From contig CP136067.1 in NCBI GenBank assembly GCA_032622095.1, positions 48,773,899-48,837,898 of the forward strand: a DNA stretch of 64,000 nucleotides. The letters run 5' to 3'. The notes beneath the pieces were generated by a model that ran no database searches, had not been told where the DNA came from, and was given only the letters and a program-made list of their open reading frames with translations. The DNA comes from Siphonodentalium dalli. Taxonomy: Eukaryota; Mollusca; Scaphopoda; Gadilida; Siphonodentaliidae. The position numbers were made by a program, and so were the translations under genes. Shown one piece after another: positions 11,901 to 23,382 of the stretch. Position 1 is the first letter of the stretch. Each line of letters opens with the position of its first letter.

Positions 11901-13045
11901 CCGACCGATATACAACTAAGTCCCTTAGCGATTTGAAGCTTTCAGGACCCCATGCCAAACAAGCATCATGGTCGAACATATTCTATACGAAGCCTGTATA
12001 TGCCAGACGTGTCGCTTCTGGTGTTCGTGCATTAATAAAATGTCACACAGAGTTGACTAATTTCCGCATCCGTAAGAGAAGACGTGTTTTTGGACTGGCC
12101 TTAAATGCCCTGATAGCAGACAGTTTGACTTCGCTTATCACTACTCACTTGTCTGGCATGTTAACAATGAACGCTCGCAGATATTTAATGTTGTCAATTA
12201 TTGGTGTGACCATGTAAAATACATGTATTTTACACACAGAAATTACATGCATACTGTGTGTATCCACCCTTAGGCTGCTGAAATGCTTTGCTAAATTTCT
12301 GGATAAACTGTATTCGTGTATAGGTTTCTTGGTGTTAATTGTCCGGCCATAATTTTAGCCGGTCCTATATGGTTTTTGTCAAATCTTATTAACCTATTAA
12401 TGTGGCGTTCATTGTTTTCTTAATTTTAGAAATAATAATATAACGTACCTCAGACTTAGTAGGTGTTTCTGATGGGAGAAAAGAACTGAAGCTACCCTCA
12501 TGTTCGCTGATGTGTGCAGTAGTTGGTGTCTGGAAAACAAATTATATTCATTAATGTGGATATAATTAGCCATATCAATTAAAATTTATGTCAAGGAAAC
12601 TCAATTACTATTTCCTGTGTGGAACATTCTGTGCCTCTTATATTATACATTATAGCATAGACTATTGAAAGAAAATATGCGAATAAAATACATAACATAA
12701 TGTGAGCATGTAGGTGTCATAATACATACGTTCGTGTTCATTACTGTGGTTGCGTTCGAATCTTCGCATAAAACGAACTGACGAACTAACTTGTGATCTA
12801 TTCCTTAATACTGTTCTCAAATAAACACAATGTTTAAACTGAAATTGTTTCTCTAAATTACGGATAATAGGTCCTTATAAATCACGTTTGTACGAGTTGG
12901 CAATTTCTCCTGCTCTAATCCTGCTTACCTCTACGTCTATACCGCTATCTCTGGACGACTCGTCGACGTGAAGCTTGAAGTCACAAGGGCTCAACAGCTG
13001 GATGATATCCATGGTATCGTCTATGTCGAAAGTGATGTTAGGAAT
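8996..13045 (-). pseudogene. cdc25: CDC25-like phosphatase, copy I (broken)
   Basis: Seven exons are recognisable: E3 12929-13045, E4 12449-12529, E5 11085-11359, E6 10477-10575, E7 9880-10001, E8 9352-9469 and E9 8996-9121 (stop at 8998-8996). E6 carries [12 protein letters not shown]7 carries the catalytic loop [11 protein letters not shown]8 carries [15 protein letters not shown]. Splice sites are intact. E5 is 275 nt instead of 276 because a T run is one base short (11313-11315), which shifts the frame about 16 codons into the exon. The intron next to the E5 donor has also lost about 20 bp. E2 has lost its ATG and donor, and exon 1 is gone. This copy is therefore most likely a pseudogene, although the whole catalytic domain remains readable. 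Family identity is very secure; loss of function is inferred from the lesions. Confidence 0.9.
11504..12269. mobile_element. TIR element in intron 4 of copy I
   Basis: The element begins GGGTGGATACACAC and ends GTGTGTATCCACCC, with TTA on both sides (11501-11503, 12270-12272) as a target-site duplication. A 3-bp TTA target and GG-starting ends fit PIF/Harbinger-type elements, inferred from ends only. A perfect 22-bp palindrome lies near the right end (12213-12234). The interior has only broken open frames and no recognisable DDE transposase, so it is a non-autonomous or degraded copy. It sits at the same site in copies II to V, so the insertion predates the gene duplications. Confidence 0.75.
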
Positions 13046-13371
13046 CTGAAAGAAAATGGTTTCAATTAATTAATATGGCAAAATAGGACGTATTGACATC
13101 AACTCGGATATCAACCTACAATCAACTACACTCTCGATAAATATAGGCCATATATTAATAATATAATAAATTTATACTGTGGGAATTTGATCTATTCTGG
13201 TAATATTCTCCGATACGTTCATTTATTTGAAATATTTAATAACACGCGGAAATATTCAGGCAACTAAAAATATATTGGGCAATAAATTGTTGCCGCTAAA
13301 TTCCATCACCTCGCTAAAGAATGTCAGACAATGAGCACATGCTACATAGCACTGATAAGATATATTTGATC

Positions 13372-13930
13372 CAGTTTACGCGGTGGCGATGTGAATATAT
13401 CTCAGAAATGGTGAATCCAACAGGAGCTACAACAAGAAGTCAGTTAACATCCCAACCTCCGAAACATAACGATTCTGATATACAAACAAAACTCAACACT
13501 ATTCTGAATTCAATGAATGCTATTAAAGTGGAGTTAAGTGTCCTCAAGGAATGGAATTCTGTTATAAATAAAACAATAAATGTCGACGTACCGCTTATCC
13601 AAGGAAATATTTCCGGCTTAGACGCCAGGGTCAAAATAATCGAAACGGATCTCGCTGAGATGAAGAGGGAAATACATATCAATAAAACTAAAATCGAACA
13701 AATCCAAGATGACACTTTGAATGATGCTAACCATATTAAATCCGATTTCAAATTGATGCGCCAGGATTTCTCTCACGCGATTGAGAGGTTTGAGAAGGAA
13801 TGGGTCAGGATAAACTATAATACAGGATGCATTGGAGTTTTAGAGAAAAAAGTAAATATTATTTCTGAAAATAAACCCAAATGTGATAACTCTTGTGATA
13901 ACTCTTCATGTACCGCAGAATGTGTCAAGT
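13372..13930 (+). mobile_element. 5' relic of LINE element 2 in intron 2 of copy I
   Basis: This is the first ~560 bp of the same LINE found whole at 23372-28763, at the same host position and with the same left flank. It covers the start of ORF1 (ATG at 13408) through a coiled-coil region up to the Cys-containing SSCTAECVK. After 13930 the element stops and a short filler (GTGCACTTGTCA) leads into exon 2 sequence of the host gene. The rest of the LINE and about 1.2 kb of host intron were deleted. Confidence 0.88.
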
Positions 13931-13941
13931 GCACTTGTCAA

Positions 13942-14026
13942 GTGCAAGTGATTGAATTTCAACCGACAAAGATTCACTTCGTACTATGTCCCTAGCCCAT
14001 AAGCGCGACTGGCGGCGTTTTCTCGC
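13942..14026 (-). pseudogene. Remnant of CDC25 exon 2, copy I
   Basis: This matches exon 2 of copies III to V, including the two-codon upstream ORF ATG-GGC-TAG (14000-13992). The 3' end of the exon (minus strand), with the ATG start and the GTAAGC donor, was removed by the deletion that joined it to the LINE relic, so it can no longer supply a start codon to E3. Confidence 0.65.
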
Positions 14027-14099
14027 CTGAGAGTGTGAAAGTCTGACCCCTTTATTAATCACCGGAACCAACTTATATGTTTCGTCGTTAATGTTATCA

Positions 14100-14865
14100 C
14101 TCCATGAGGAGCTTATCACTCCGAGGGGAGCTTTGCGAATATGACAAGATAGAAGAATTCTTTTTTTTTTTTTTTTCAACTCAGGTTTTCCCCCCAAATT
14201 ATCCTTAGTAATGTTCACTTCCATAACATTCCAGTGATGTTCGGAAGATCAATATACACGTATGTCGATAAATGCAACAATGCGGACTTCATATGCCAAC
14301 GGATGACGTATACAGGCCCTATGTAAGTCATTGAGTTCTATAAATATATATAGGGGCACCATGAAACAATAAAGAGCGTTCATTGACAGTATATTGATGA
14401 CATGTTTCTAAAGAGCATATTTCTAACTCTTGTGTGGAAACAGTTTCTAATGCTCATGTGAATTTATTTTTGGAGATATATTTATGCAGTCTGTATGACG
14501 ACATTTCATCTGATTATATTGTCCATACATATATACTACCACATTGCGTAACTATGTATAGGCGTAACAATATAAAGAGCGTTTTAGGTTCAATGTTTAA
14601 CTGAGTTCAACCCTCCGCACAGCAGTGAGGCAAACGCTCTATATTTTTACCACATCGGGAACATACATAACTGAACGCTCTTTATATTGTTACATACAGC
14701 CGACTAAGGGTATGTTACAAGAGCTAGAAAACTTCGCAGTTGGTCTTATATTTATGTGGCGCGCGTTGGAGCTTATCACTCCGAGAGGAACTTTGCGAAT
14801 ATGACAAGTTTGAAGAATTCGTTTCGTTTTTTATTCAACTCAGATTTTCCCCCAAAATTATCCTT
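14100..14865. repeat. Intron-1 repeat array, copy I, first part
   Basis: One ~630-bp unit and part of the next, beginning just beyond exon 2 (GAGCTTATCACTCCGAGGGG...) and including the 130-bp inverted-repeat module at 14564-14693. The unit contains a T-run and the AT-rich word TATAAATATATATAGGGGC. It is interrupted after about 14865 by unrelated sequence. Confidence 0.75.
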
Positions 14866-16126
14866 ACACTGCTAAAAAATTGAAGATATATAAACGTGTC
14901 ACATGTTTTATTAAAATTGGTAGTGTTTATAAATATACGGATCATGTGTTTATTTGTAAAATATGAAATCGCTATTGTTTATAATAAAACACTCGACATG
15001 TTTTAAACAGTTGCATTACTATCTTCGACAGTGCAGCACTTTAATTTAAAATCTGAATACAATTGTCCAATTTATTAATTCAACTACAAATTAACTTTAA
15101 AATAAATATATGTGGTAATAAATGTTCTTAAACAAATATTTATGGCTAATTGCACTTGTTGCGTATGGTATAAAACGCCACCGTTTATATCTTGATATAT
15201 GTCTTAAACACCACCGTCTATGACCACACCAGAGCGACTTCCCGACATGTATCATGCTGTGATTTGTCTATCAATAGTCTGCTGGGTGTAATACAATACC
15301 ATTGATATGGTAGAATTCGGTGACTTTTGGATGGAATAATAACATCTGGCTAAGTTACCACGCATGGAAAGCCAGTTAAGTTTGGCCTCATTTAAATCAC
15401 ACTCCGCATTGTGTATGTTTACTGTATCTATTTGTCTGTGATGTCTATAACTCAATGTTCAATCAATTCTTCATAGAATAACAGTCTTCTTTGGATTTTG
15501 TGGTATCGTGAAATTGAGGTAAGTTTATATCTATGGTATTAGCAAGAAGTAATGCAGATATAATCGATCTATATCGAAATGAAAAGGATATATTGTATAT
15601 GTGCATGTCATCTGAAATGGATAGGGTGACACTATCTAAATCTCAAACTCTCTCAGTTACGCGTGTATCTTTTTGAGTTGCAAGAATATAGAATCCGTTT
15701 TGGGTGCTAGTCTCACCAGTGGTAAAACAAAATTTAAAGCGGCACATAAGTTTCAAACCCTTTATTCTAAAATCATTATTACTGACCGTATATTATGTAT
15801 CTGTCTTGAACGTACGGGTTGGTGAATGTCCAAGCTCGCGATTGCATGATTTATGTGACTTTGGTGAGCGATTTTGATTTGCGTCTCTTACAATGATGAA
15901 AATTTCCCGTGTATTAATCAATTCAATGGTCCCTGCATTAGTTTGTCAATATTACAAAGTTCGCTGTCAACACAAGTCAGAATATCAACAAGTATCCGTA
16001 TTCAACGGTTTATAAAATGACCGCTATATATACGAATGATCTATAAGTTGCTGTTTGCTTTTCAGATATTTTCACTAAAGTTTAATTAATTAATTTTAAA
16101 TCTTCATTGTTTAAGGATTCTGAATG
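14866..16126. other. Unrelated segment inserted in the repeat array (segment X)
   Basis: About 1.26 kb of AT-rich sequence that interrupts the intron-1 array of copy I and is absent from the arrays of the other copies. It is rich in GTTTATA / TATAAAC words near its left end. The longest frame (15252-15455, minus, 67 codons) shows no recognisable motif. No clear terminal repeats or target-site duplication were found, so its origin is unknown. Confidence 0.5.
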
Positions 16127-16674
16127 ACAATATAAAGAGCGTTTTAGGTTCAATATTTAACTGAGTTCAACCCTCCGCACAGTAGTGAGGCAAACGCGCT
16201 ATCTTTTTACCACACCGGGAACATACATAACTGAACGCTCTTTATATTATTACATACAGCCGACTAAGGGTATGTTCCAAGAGCTGGAAAACTTCGCAGT
16301 TGGTCTTATAATTATGTGGCGCGCGTTGGAGCTTATCACTCCGAGAGGAACTTTGCGAATATGACAAGTTTGAAGAATTCGTTTCGTTTTTTATTCAACT
16401 CAGGTTTTTCCCCCAAATTATCCTTAGTAATGGTAACTTCTATAACATTCCAGTGATGTTCGAATGATCAATATACACGTAGGTCGATAAATACAATAAT
16501 GCGGACTTTATATCCCAACGGAAGACGTAGGCCCTATGTCAAGGAGGTCTATAAATATATATAGGGGCACCATGAAACAATAAAGAGCGTTCATTGACAG
16601 TATATTCATGACATGTTTCTAAAGAGCATATTTCTAACTCTTGTGCGCACAGCAATTTCTAATGCTTATATGAA
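16127..16674. repeat. 548-bp direct repeat, left copy
   Basis: A stretch of the intron-1 array, including one inverted-repeat module, that reads as identical base for base to 19837-20384, at a constant offset of 3,710. It shares copy-specific variants (CGCGCTATCTTTTTACC; TATATTATTAC) not seen in other modules, so the two are a recent duplication rather than ordinary neighbouring units. Confidence 0.85.
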
Positions 16675-17689
16675 CCATGTCGCCATGACATATGTCGCCC
16701 AGTTACGGAGTCTGCTATTCTTTCGATCGAAACGCCTGTGATGCTGTGATACTGTTCTGATATATTTATGGAATGGTGGATAATCTCGGAGATATGGATC
16801 CAATTCTGGGCTCCACGTTATAACTGAATCAATCGCAATCGCAAGCTTTTAGTAACGTACTACCGCTATGCTCTAATTGATCACCTCCCCCCCCCCACTT
16901 TAACAAGGTTGTAGGGCATTAATGACATCGGTTATACCATACCGCCGTTCAACCATGGTCAAGTGGTTGATATGTGGCAACCGCAGATAATCTTACAGTA
17001 TAATATTTTGCGACCACTGTACTTCGCACTAATTTATCACATGGACACCTTGTAAACACCCAGTCCACCTTTTCATCAGCGCCATGCACCATATTAACTA
17101 TACACAAAACAATATTTCAATTAATAATTTGTTTATGATTTAATTAACATTCAAAGTTGGTCACTGACCATCATTCGCAACTACTCGTAATATCGGTGGC
17201 CAATGTCGTTAAGGGGGAGTGGTCAATTAGAGCTTAGCTGTATACATACATGAACATGTAGACCATTCCAATGTCCAGATGCTTCATGTTCTTATCAAAA
17301 CATGTCTGGCTACATGTGTGGTTATCATTCTGAGCGATTCGGCCATTTCCGCTTTGCTAGGAAATAACCTCATCCATACACTGTAACTGGAAACCATATT
17401 AGCGAAATTCTACATTATATGGCTCTGGTGATCAGGCAATGCCAAGTGTTGACTTATTGACGCATAGATGCGAATGGAGAATAATTTATTAGCTATGGCT
17501 TTACCAAACTTTATCATATATTAAATACATTAAACTCTCTTTGTGTTACATGTATCTTATTATTTGTTCATTTACTCATACAGCGCATTGGAAGTGTACG
17601 ATAAACAAAACACTGAACACCGTGGCAATTTTTTTTGGAGAGTGATAATAATTCTGGTAACCCATTCAACATCTCCTTGTAGCGAGGAC

Positions 17690-19080
17690 TAGTGAGCGCT
17701 ATAGCGGTATTTTTCAAACAACCGTTAATTAACCAAAGTTACCGTAATGGTCTCCCCAATTTTGAGTATTTTGCTTATCGCACACTATTTACAAAGGTTT
17801 GGGAGTTTTCGCAAAGATTTGTTCCATTGGCTGTGAATGACCGATCGGTCTATTTTAGCATGTCCGGGCAATTATAGATTGATAGGTTGTTCACTCAGAC
17901 CTGTTAAGATGTCTGATTTATAATGTTCACAGAAGCCCATTATCGGCAAAAAGCCTTTGCGACAAATCTCAAACATCTTTGCGATAAATCGCAGAATATA
18001 ATCGCCCAGTACGTAGTCTGAGAGTTATCGTAAAGATCTTTGAGATTTATCGTAAAGGTTTGTGTGTTATCACAAAAGTGTTTGTGATTTATCGCAAAGA
18101 TTTGCTCCCTCATCACTCATGCATTTGGCTGTGAATGACTGATCGGTCTATTTTAGTCCGACCGGGCATAGATTGATAGGTTCACTCAGACCTGTTTAAG
18201 ATTTCTGATTTATAATATTCACAGAAGCCCATTAGTGCCAAAAAATCTTTGCGACAAATCTCAAACATCTTTGCGATAGATAAAAAAATTTATTCACAGA
18301 GTACGTAGTCTGAGATTTATCGTAAAGATGTTTGAGATTTATTGTAATGGTTTGCGTGTTATCACGAAGGTGTTTGTGATTTTTCGCAAAGTTTTGCTTC
18401 TCTGAACATTCTTGAATCTGGCTGTGAATGACTGATCGGTCTATTTTAGCCCGACCGTTCAATTATAAATTGATAGGTTGTTCACTGAGACCTGTTTAAG
18501 ATGGCTGATTTATAATGTTTACACACAAATTAAGATATTTTTAGCACCAAAAAATTTGCCACAAATCTCAAACATGTTTGCGATAATTCGCAAAATGTAA
18601 TCACCCAGTACGCAGTCTGAGAGTCCTCGTAAAGATGTCTGAGATTTATCGTAAAGGTTTGCGCGTTATCGCAAAGTGTTTGTAATTTTTCGCAATGTTG
18701 TTTTGTGATTTATCGCGAAGGTTTGCTCGCCTTATACCACATACATGCTTGCTGCCAAAGAACGATCGGTCTATTTTAGCCCAACCATGCTATTATAGAT
18801 CGATTGGTGGTTTACCCAGACCTGTTGAAGTTGTCGGATTATATTTATATTTATACGATTCAAGTCCATTAAAGCCAATGCATGAAAATATATCTGCGAT
18901 AAATCACAAACAATTGCGATTAATCGCAAACATTTTGTAATCAATCGAAAACCTTTACACTAAATCTGATATATACCGGCACTTGTTGCAAAGTTGTTTG
19001 CGATTTATCGCAAGGTAGTTTTTTTTTATTTATCGGGCTATTCTAGATCGATCGGTGTTTCATCCAGACCAGTTCCAAGA
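17690..19080. repeat. Degenerate ~300-bp tandem satellite with hairpin-forming units
   Basis: The phrase GATCGGTCTATTTTAG recurs at 17843, 18141, 18434 and 18764, with a weaker fifth copy near 19,035, giving spacings of 298, 293 and 330. Each unit then has ACCTGTTNAAGATGTCTGATTTATAAT, a block of CTCAAACATCTTTGCGATAAATCGCA and an inverted counterpart of TTTATCGTAAAG and TTTATCGCAAAG words, so each unit could fold on itself. Units diverge from left to right. No coding potential was seen. Confidence 0.8.
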
Positions 19081-19424
19081 TGTTTGATTTATGTTTACTT
19101 AATATTATTGCACACAAATTAAGAAATTATTTTTGGACATTCAGACCAATTTTACTACACATGCAGGGAACAGGGAATCCTGAAATCGAGATCTTAAACT
19201 TTGATTTAAGTACAAAATCACGATCAAGGTTCTATACTAATAAAAGTAATGCATGTATAATTCGGATTATTTCATTATCACTATGTAATGGAGTGGTTTT
19301 GTACTTTATTCAATGTTTAAACGCCATAGCTTCATTCGGAATCTAAATTGCCACATTGTTAAATTTGCCGTCGGCCATGTTTCGTAATTTCGAGTGCTTG
19401 GTATCTGGGCAGGTTCTCCACTTA

Positions 19425-19790
19425 GTACCTATATGTTTGGTACTCTGGAGTACCAAATTGCTAGGTACTATGCATAGTACCTAAATACTTCAGAGTACCT
19501 GTATTTATATTCGGTACTTCATATAATATAATGGGTGTGTCAAGAAAGCGTGTATTTCTTGGTACTTCATGTCGTGTGCGTCATGAATTCGGTGACATAA
19601 AGGCAGGGTGGGTATTATATGCACAATGCCCGGATAGAATCTAAATATTTATAAGGTAATTCAGAGTACCTAAACTTTTGGTACTCCAGAGTACCACTTT
19701 TGGTACCCCAGAATACCAGACAGTTGGTACTCCCCCTGGGACAAAGCTTAGTACCTACGTAGGTACTCTGAAGTACCTATTTTTTAAAGA
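19425..19790. repeat. Cluster of GGTACT/AGTACC palindromes
   Basis: At least ten GGTACT or AGTACC half sites lie in about 370 bp. They include a perfect 20-bp palindrome (19463-19482, centred on ATGCAT), a perfect 18-bp palindrome (19750-19767, centred on TACGTA) and several GGTACTC/GAGTACC pairs with 9-bp arms. A middle stretch (19520-19660) is free of them. No ORF is involved. Confidence 0.75.
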
Positions 19791-19795
19791 GTGTA

Positions 19796-20720
19796 TATAC
19801 ATGTACTACCACATTTCGTAACTATGTATAGGCGTAACAATATAAAGAGCGTTTTAGGTTCAATATTTAACTGAGTTCAACCCTCCGCACAGTAGTGAGG
19901 CAAACGCGCTATCTTTTTACCACACCGGGAACATACATAACTGAACGCTCTTTATATTATTACATACAGCCGACTAAGGGTATGTTCCAAGAGCTGGAAA
20001 ACTTCGCAGTTGGTCTTATAATTATGTGGCGCGCGTTGGAGCTTATCACTCCGAGAGGAACTTTGCGAATATGACAAGTTTGAAGAATTCGTTTCGTTTT
20101 TTATTCAACTCAGGTTTTTCCCCCAAATTATCCTTAGTAATGGTAACTTCTATAACATTCCAGTGATGTTCGAATGATCAATATACACGTAGGTCGATAA
20201 ATACAATAATGCGGACTTTATATCCCAACGGAAGACGTAGGCCCTATGTCAAGGAGGTCTATAAATATATATAGGGGCACCATGAAACAATAAAGAGCGT
20301 TCATTGACAGTATATTCATGACATGTTTCTAAAGAGCATATTTCTAACTCTTGTGCGCACAGCAATTTCTAATGCTTATATGAATTTGTTTTTGGAGATA
20401 CATGTATACAGTCTGTATGACAACATTTCATCTGATTATATTGTCCATACATATATACTACCATATTGCGTAACTATGTATAGGCGTAACAATATAAAGA
20501 GTGTTTTAGGTTCAATGTTTAAATGAGTTCAACCCTCCACACAGCAGTGAGGCAAACGCGCTATATTTTTACCGCACCGGGAACATACATAGCTGAACGC
20601 TCTTTATATTGTTACATACAGCCGGCTAAGGTTATGTTCTAAGTGCTGGAAAACTTCGCAATTGGTCTTATATTTATGTGGCGCGTGTTAGAAAGGGACG
20701 AAGCACTAGGAATTTAGTTT
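19796..20720. repeat. Intron-1 repeat array, resumed, with right copy of the 548-bp repeat
   Basis: The array resumes in mid-unit and carries the second copy of the 548-bp direct repeat (19837-20384), then a further module at 20486-20615. It ends at GGAATTTAGTTT near 20,720, where it joins directly to CDC25 intron-5 sequence (ACTCATCCTATAAGAACACT). In intact copies that same array end continues for ~1.2 kb to exon 1. Confidence 0.8.
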
Positions 20721-21052
20721 ACTCATCCTATAAGAACACTGGACGTCTAGTGAAGAATTTCGAGACAACAGAGAACTATATTTGAATTTCCGCCTTTACA
20801 TTGTAGCTGCCTGTATTGAAACTTGAGGTAACATTTACATAGCAATTATTTTTATAAAAGCCATAGGCTTGTTATCCCGTCATAATGTGAACAGTTTACT
20901 TTTCTATCAGTTTGAATTTCAGATATAGAAGGAAGTCCAGATAGTTGGGCACAAAAGCAACATGGAAACATTCATATTACATGTATGTCACAATCCAATA
21001 CATGCATGTCTCGATTATCGAATAGATACATTAGTACGTTGAAATCACTCAC

Positions 21053-23020
21053 TGATTGTGGGGAGATGTACTTGAGGTCCTTGTGTCGACCTGAGATGAC
21101 ATGGAGGGTGTAGCTCTAGGTCCCGTCACCGATCAGATCAACGTTGGAGGTCATGGAGTTGAGAGCTTCTTTAATTCTCATGTCGTCTTTGTCTGATTTC
21201 TCTAACAGATGGCGTTTGGCTGGTGGTTCGATGACATCACATTTCTCGGTGATCTGGAGTTTCAGACAGTTGTCGGAGGATTTTGAACGTCCGAAAAGAC
21301 ATCGAACTGGTCTACGACGGATGGACAACTGGAAGCGAAATATTTAGAACAGTGATACTTGTATCAAAATATCATATAATTATTTGCTTAGCTATTTGTA
21401 TTTAAATACTTAAATTATAAGCTTAAACTTAAATGCCACACATACACTATGGAAATATGGCTTCTTGTCTTAGGGTGGATACACGCATGCATGTACTCTC
21501 TGTAATTATCGTGTATTTGGCGTTTTACACGGATAATACAGACAATGTAACAGGTACCCACCGACAACCAAATCATTGCGGACGTGTTGACCGCACTGAG
21601 TTCTAGTTCCAATTAAGGAATGTAGAGAAGCCGCTATCTTGGACCGAGTCGCCAGGCCACTTAAAATACTTGTTCGTGGGATAACCCAGATGGTAGACGT
21701 TCTATTTAAATAATTATTAGTCCTCTCTTGATATTTATAGCAGTGGTGGATCCGGATTTCCCCGACGCAGGGGCTATATATATATGATCCCGAAAGCTAC
21801 CAGGCGGGGGTGGCTAACTCTGAGCTATTTAAGTAAAAAATTATATTGTACCTTCTTGCGCAGATTATTCCGACCGATATACAACTAAGTCCCTTAGCGA
21901 TTTGAAGCTTTCAGGACCCCATGCCAAACAAGCATCATGGTCGAACATGTTCTATATGAAGCCTGTATATGCCAGACGTGTCGCTTCTGGTGTTCGTGCA
22001 TTAATAAAATGTCGATATCACACAGAGTTGACTAATTTCCGCATCCGTAAGAGAAGACGTGGTTTTGGACTGGCCTTAAATGTCCTGATAGCAGAGTTTG
22101 ACTTCGCTTATCACTACTCACTTGTCTGGCCTGTTAACAATAAACCTCTCGCGCGCAGATGATTAATGTTGTCAAATATTGGTGTGGCCATGTAAAATAC
22201 ATGTATTTTACACACAGAAATTACATGCATGTGTGTATCCACCCTTAGGCTGCTTAATTGCTTTCCTAAATTGCTGGATAAACTGTATTCGTGTATAGGT
22301 TTCTTGGTGTTAATTGTCCGGCCATAAATTTAGCCGGTCCTATATGGTTTTTGTCAAATCTTATTAACCTATTAATGTGGCGTTCATTGTTTTCTTAATT
22401 TTAGAAATAATAATATAACGTACCTCAGACTTAGTAGGTGTTTCTGATGGGAGAAACGAACTGAAACTACCCTCATGTTCGCTGATGTGTGCAGTAGTTG
22501 GTGTCTGGAAAACAAATTATATTCATTAATGTGGATATAATTAGCCATATCAATTAAAATTTATGTCAAGGAAACTCAATTACTATTTCCTGTGTGGAAC
22601 ATTCTGTGCCTCTTATATTATACATTATAGCATAGACTATTGAAAGAAAATATGCGAATAAAATACATAACATAATGTGAGCATGTAGGTGTCATAATAC
22701 ATACGTTCGTGTTCATTACTGTGGTTGCGTTCGAATCTTCGCATAAAACGAACTGACGAACTAACTTGTGATCTATTCCTTAATACTGTTCTCAAATAAA
22801 CACAATGTTTAAACTGAAATTGTTTCTCTAAATTACGGATAATAGGTCCTTATAAATCACGTTTGTACGAGTTGGCAATTTCTCCTGCTCTAATCCTGCT
22901 TACCTCTACGTCTATACCGCTATCTCTGGACGACTCGTCGACGTGAAGCTTGAAGTCACAAGGGCTCAACAGCTGGATGATATCCATGGTATCGTCTATG
23001 TCGAAAGTGATGTTAGGAAT
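21053..23020 (-). pseudogene. cdc25: CDC25-like phosphatase, copy II (3'-truncated, nonsense)
   Basis: Only E3 (22904-23020), E4 (22424-22504) and E5 (21053-21328) remain of the coding body. E6 to E9, with the rhodanese core and the active site, are absent because intron 5 is joined at about 20,720 to the intron-1 array of copy I. E5 also has an in-frame TAG at 21118-21116, replacing a Ser codon after LIGDGT, and a Leu in place of the Arg of CLKRQ. Its exons 2 and 1 lie beyond LINE element 2, at 29947-30036 and near 31,969. No phosphatase can be made from it. Confidence 0.9.
21473..22244. mobile_element. TIR element in intron 4 of copy II
   Basis: Same element, ends and TTA flanks (21470-21472, 22245-22247) as in copy I. 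It has a few private differences, including a shortened right end and an altered stretch near 22,145 (CCTCTCGCGCGC). Its position in the intron is identical to the other copies. Confidence 0.75.
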
Positions 23021-23382
23021 CTGAAAGAAAATGGTTTCAATTAATTAATATGGCAAAAGAGGACGTATTGACATCAACTCGGATATCAACCTACAATCAA
23101 CTACACTCTCGATAAATATAGGCCATATATTAATAATATAATAAATTTATACTGTGGGAATTTGATCTATTCTGGTAATATTCTCCGATACGTTCATTTA
23201 TTTGAAATATTTAATAACACGCGGAAATATTCAGGCAACTAAAAATATATTGGGCAATAAATTGTTGCCGCTAAATTCCATCACCTCGCTAAAGAATGTC
23301 AGACAATGAGCACATGCTACATAGCACTGATAAGATATATTTGATCCAGTTTACGCGGTGGCGATGTGAATATATCTCAGAA

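Larger units (their letters stand above)
16675..19795. other. Unrelated 3.1-kb segment in the repeat array (segment Y)
   Basis: This segment lies between the two copies of the 548-bp direct repeat and is not seen elsewhere in the window. The left third (16675-17640) has no recognisable feature apart from a short C run near 16,890. The middle holds a ~300-bp tandem satellite and the right end a cluster of GGTAC palindromes, both listed separately. The open frames inside are short and without motifs, so no gene is called. Confidence 0.6.

Noticed and set aside
14100-20720. CRISPR array or bacterial-type repeat system
   Set aside because: Repeats are ~300 and ~630 bp, degenerate, in a eukaryotic intron, with no short repeat-spacer pattern.
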